This document shows positions 39,109 to 39,415 of a stretch of DNA of 39,415 nt, one piece after another (position 1 is the stretch's first letter; each line of letters begins with the position of its first letter). The position numbers were made by a program, and so were the translations under genes. The notes beneath the pieces were generated by a model. That model was not told the DNA's origin, searched no databases, and worked only from the letters and a program-made list of their open reading frames with translations. The stretch is from a virus: positions 1-39,415 of the IMG/VR virus record IMGVR_UViG_3300028823_000325; one strand, 5' to 3'.

Positions 39109-39415
39109 TTGGTAATAAGGTCACTGCTTACGGCATTAGGGTTTAAATCTGATAATGCTGCTGCTTTAAGATATGACCAGATACTCAATAAAATATATAC
39201 TACAGCTAAAAAAGTAGTTGACGTAACTCTAAAATTTGGAAATGCAATAATGCAGTCTGCCGGAGAAATGGAACAATGGGAAATTGCTTTTGAAACTATG
39301 TTAAGGAGTACAGAGAAAGCAAATAAATTGATGCAGGAAGTAATTGAATTTGCTGCTACTACTCATTTTGAACTTCCCCAGGTAATAGAAGGGAGTAAAA
39401 GATTGCTTGCATTTG
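39109..39415 (+). CDS. Tail tape measure protein, N-terminal part (cut by window end)
   Basis: TTG 39109 with GAAAGGGAAATAA upstream opens a frame that stays open to the window end (102 codons). The reading SAGEMEQWEIAFETMLRSTE and later KLMQEVIEFAATTHFELPQV is the conserved N-terminus of tape measure proteins, a stretch that precedes the long tail-length ruler. Its position after the chaperone gene is standard. Confidence 0.85.
   Translation, partial: MVIRSLLTALGFKSDNAAALRYDQILNKIYTTAKKVVDVTLKFGNAIMQSAGEMEQWEIAFETMLRSTEKANKLMQEVIEFAATTHFELPQVIEGSKRLLAF

Noticed and set aside
1-39415. CRISPR array or Cas6/DinG genes to accompany the csf operon
   Set aside because: No regularly spaced repeats with unique spacers, no Cas6-like RAMP beyond csf2 and csf3, and no DinG-type helicase were seen. 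The SNF2 helicase at 340 is a different family and is far away.

Overview
This window is part of the genome of a tailed, contractile-tail (myovirus-type) bacteriophage. It is strongly AT-rich, tightly packed, uses the standard bacterial code (TAA, TAG and TGA all end genes), and nearly every gene has a purine-rich ribosome binding site. The host cannot be named with confidence. The SSB protein at 28671-29033 has the N-terminus and core of a spirochaete-type SSB, and one neck protein (36344-36817) resembles the Leptospira-named LIC_12616 family, so a low-GC spirochaete or another anaerobe is a reasonable guess.

Layout. (1) 1-16.7 kb, + strand: DNA replication and nucleotide metabolism. It holds an SNF2 helicase, ThyX, a DnaB-like helicase, a beta-like sliding clamp, a family 4 uracil-DNA glycosylase fused to a family A polymerase (as in SPO1), a DUF5131 radical-SAM protein, a clamp loader, a gp32-like ssDNA-binding protein, a Hjc-like nuclease, a deoxyribosyltransferase-like protein and many small Cys-rich or membrane proteins. 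(2) 17.56 kb: a near-consensus sigma-70 promoter opens the packaging and late region (small terminase, Cys-rich zinc protein, large terminase, portal), with an unusually structured gap before the large terminase. (3) 22.2-26.9 kb: a cargo block inserted between portal and minor head genes, read as a compact type IV-B-like CRISPR-Cas operon (csf1, cas11-like, csf2/cas7, csf3/cas5) followed without a break by a SPOUT methyltransferase, a CysH-like PP-loop protein and a radical-SAM enzyme. No CRISPR array, cas6 or dinG is visible. (4) 27.4-28.6 kb: minor head protein. (5) 28.5-30.1 kb: a leftward operon (three small unknown genes, SSB, perhaps a membrane peptide) in which two intergenic gaps are filled by type III hammerhead ribozyme motifs. 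The 3' strand of each stem III contains the Shine-Dalgarno sequence of the next gene. (6) 30.1-39.4 kb, + strand: a second promoter and a structured leader, then protease/scaffold, cement protein, DUF2184 capsid, head-tail connectors, DUF3383 sheath, DUF3277 tube, a tail assembly chaperone with a canonical T TTT TTC -1 frameshift site, and the start of the tape measure gene.

Together the genes encode an almost self-sufficient replisome and a complete head/neck/tail module. The seams of the structural module carry two cargo islands: the type IV-B-like operon and the ribozyme-punctuated leftward operon. These two islands are the most notable content.
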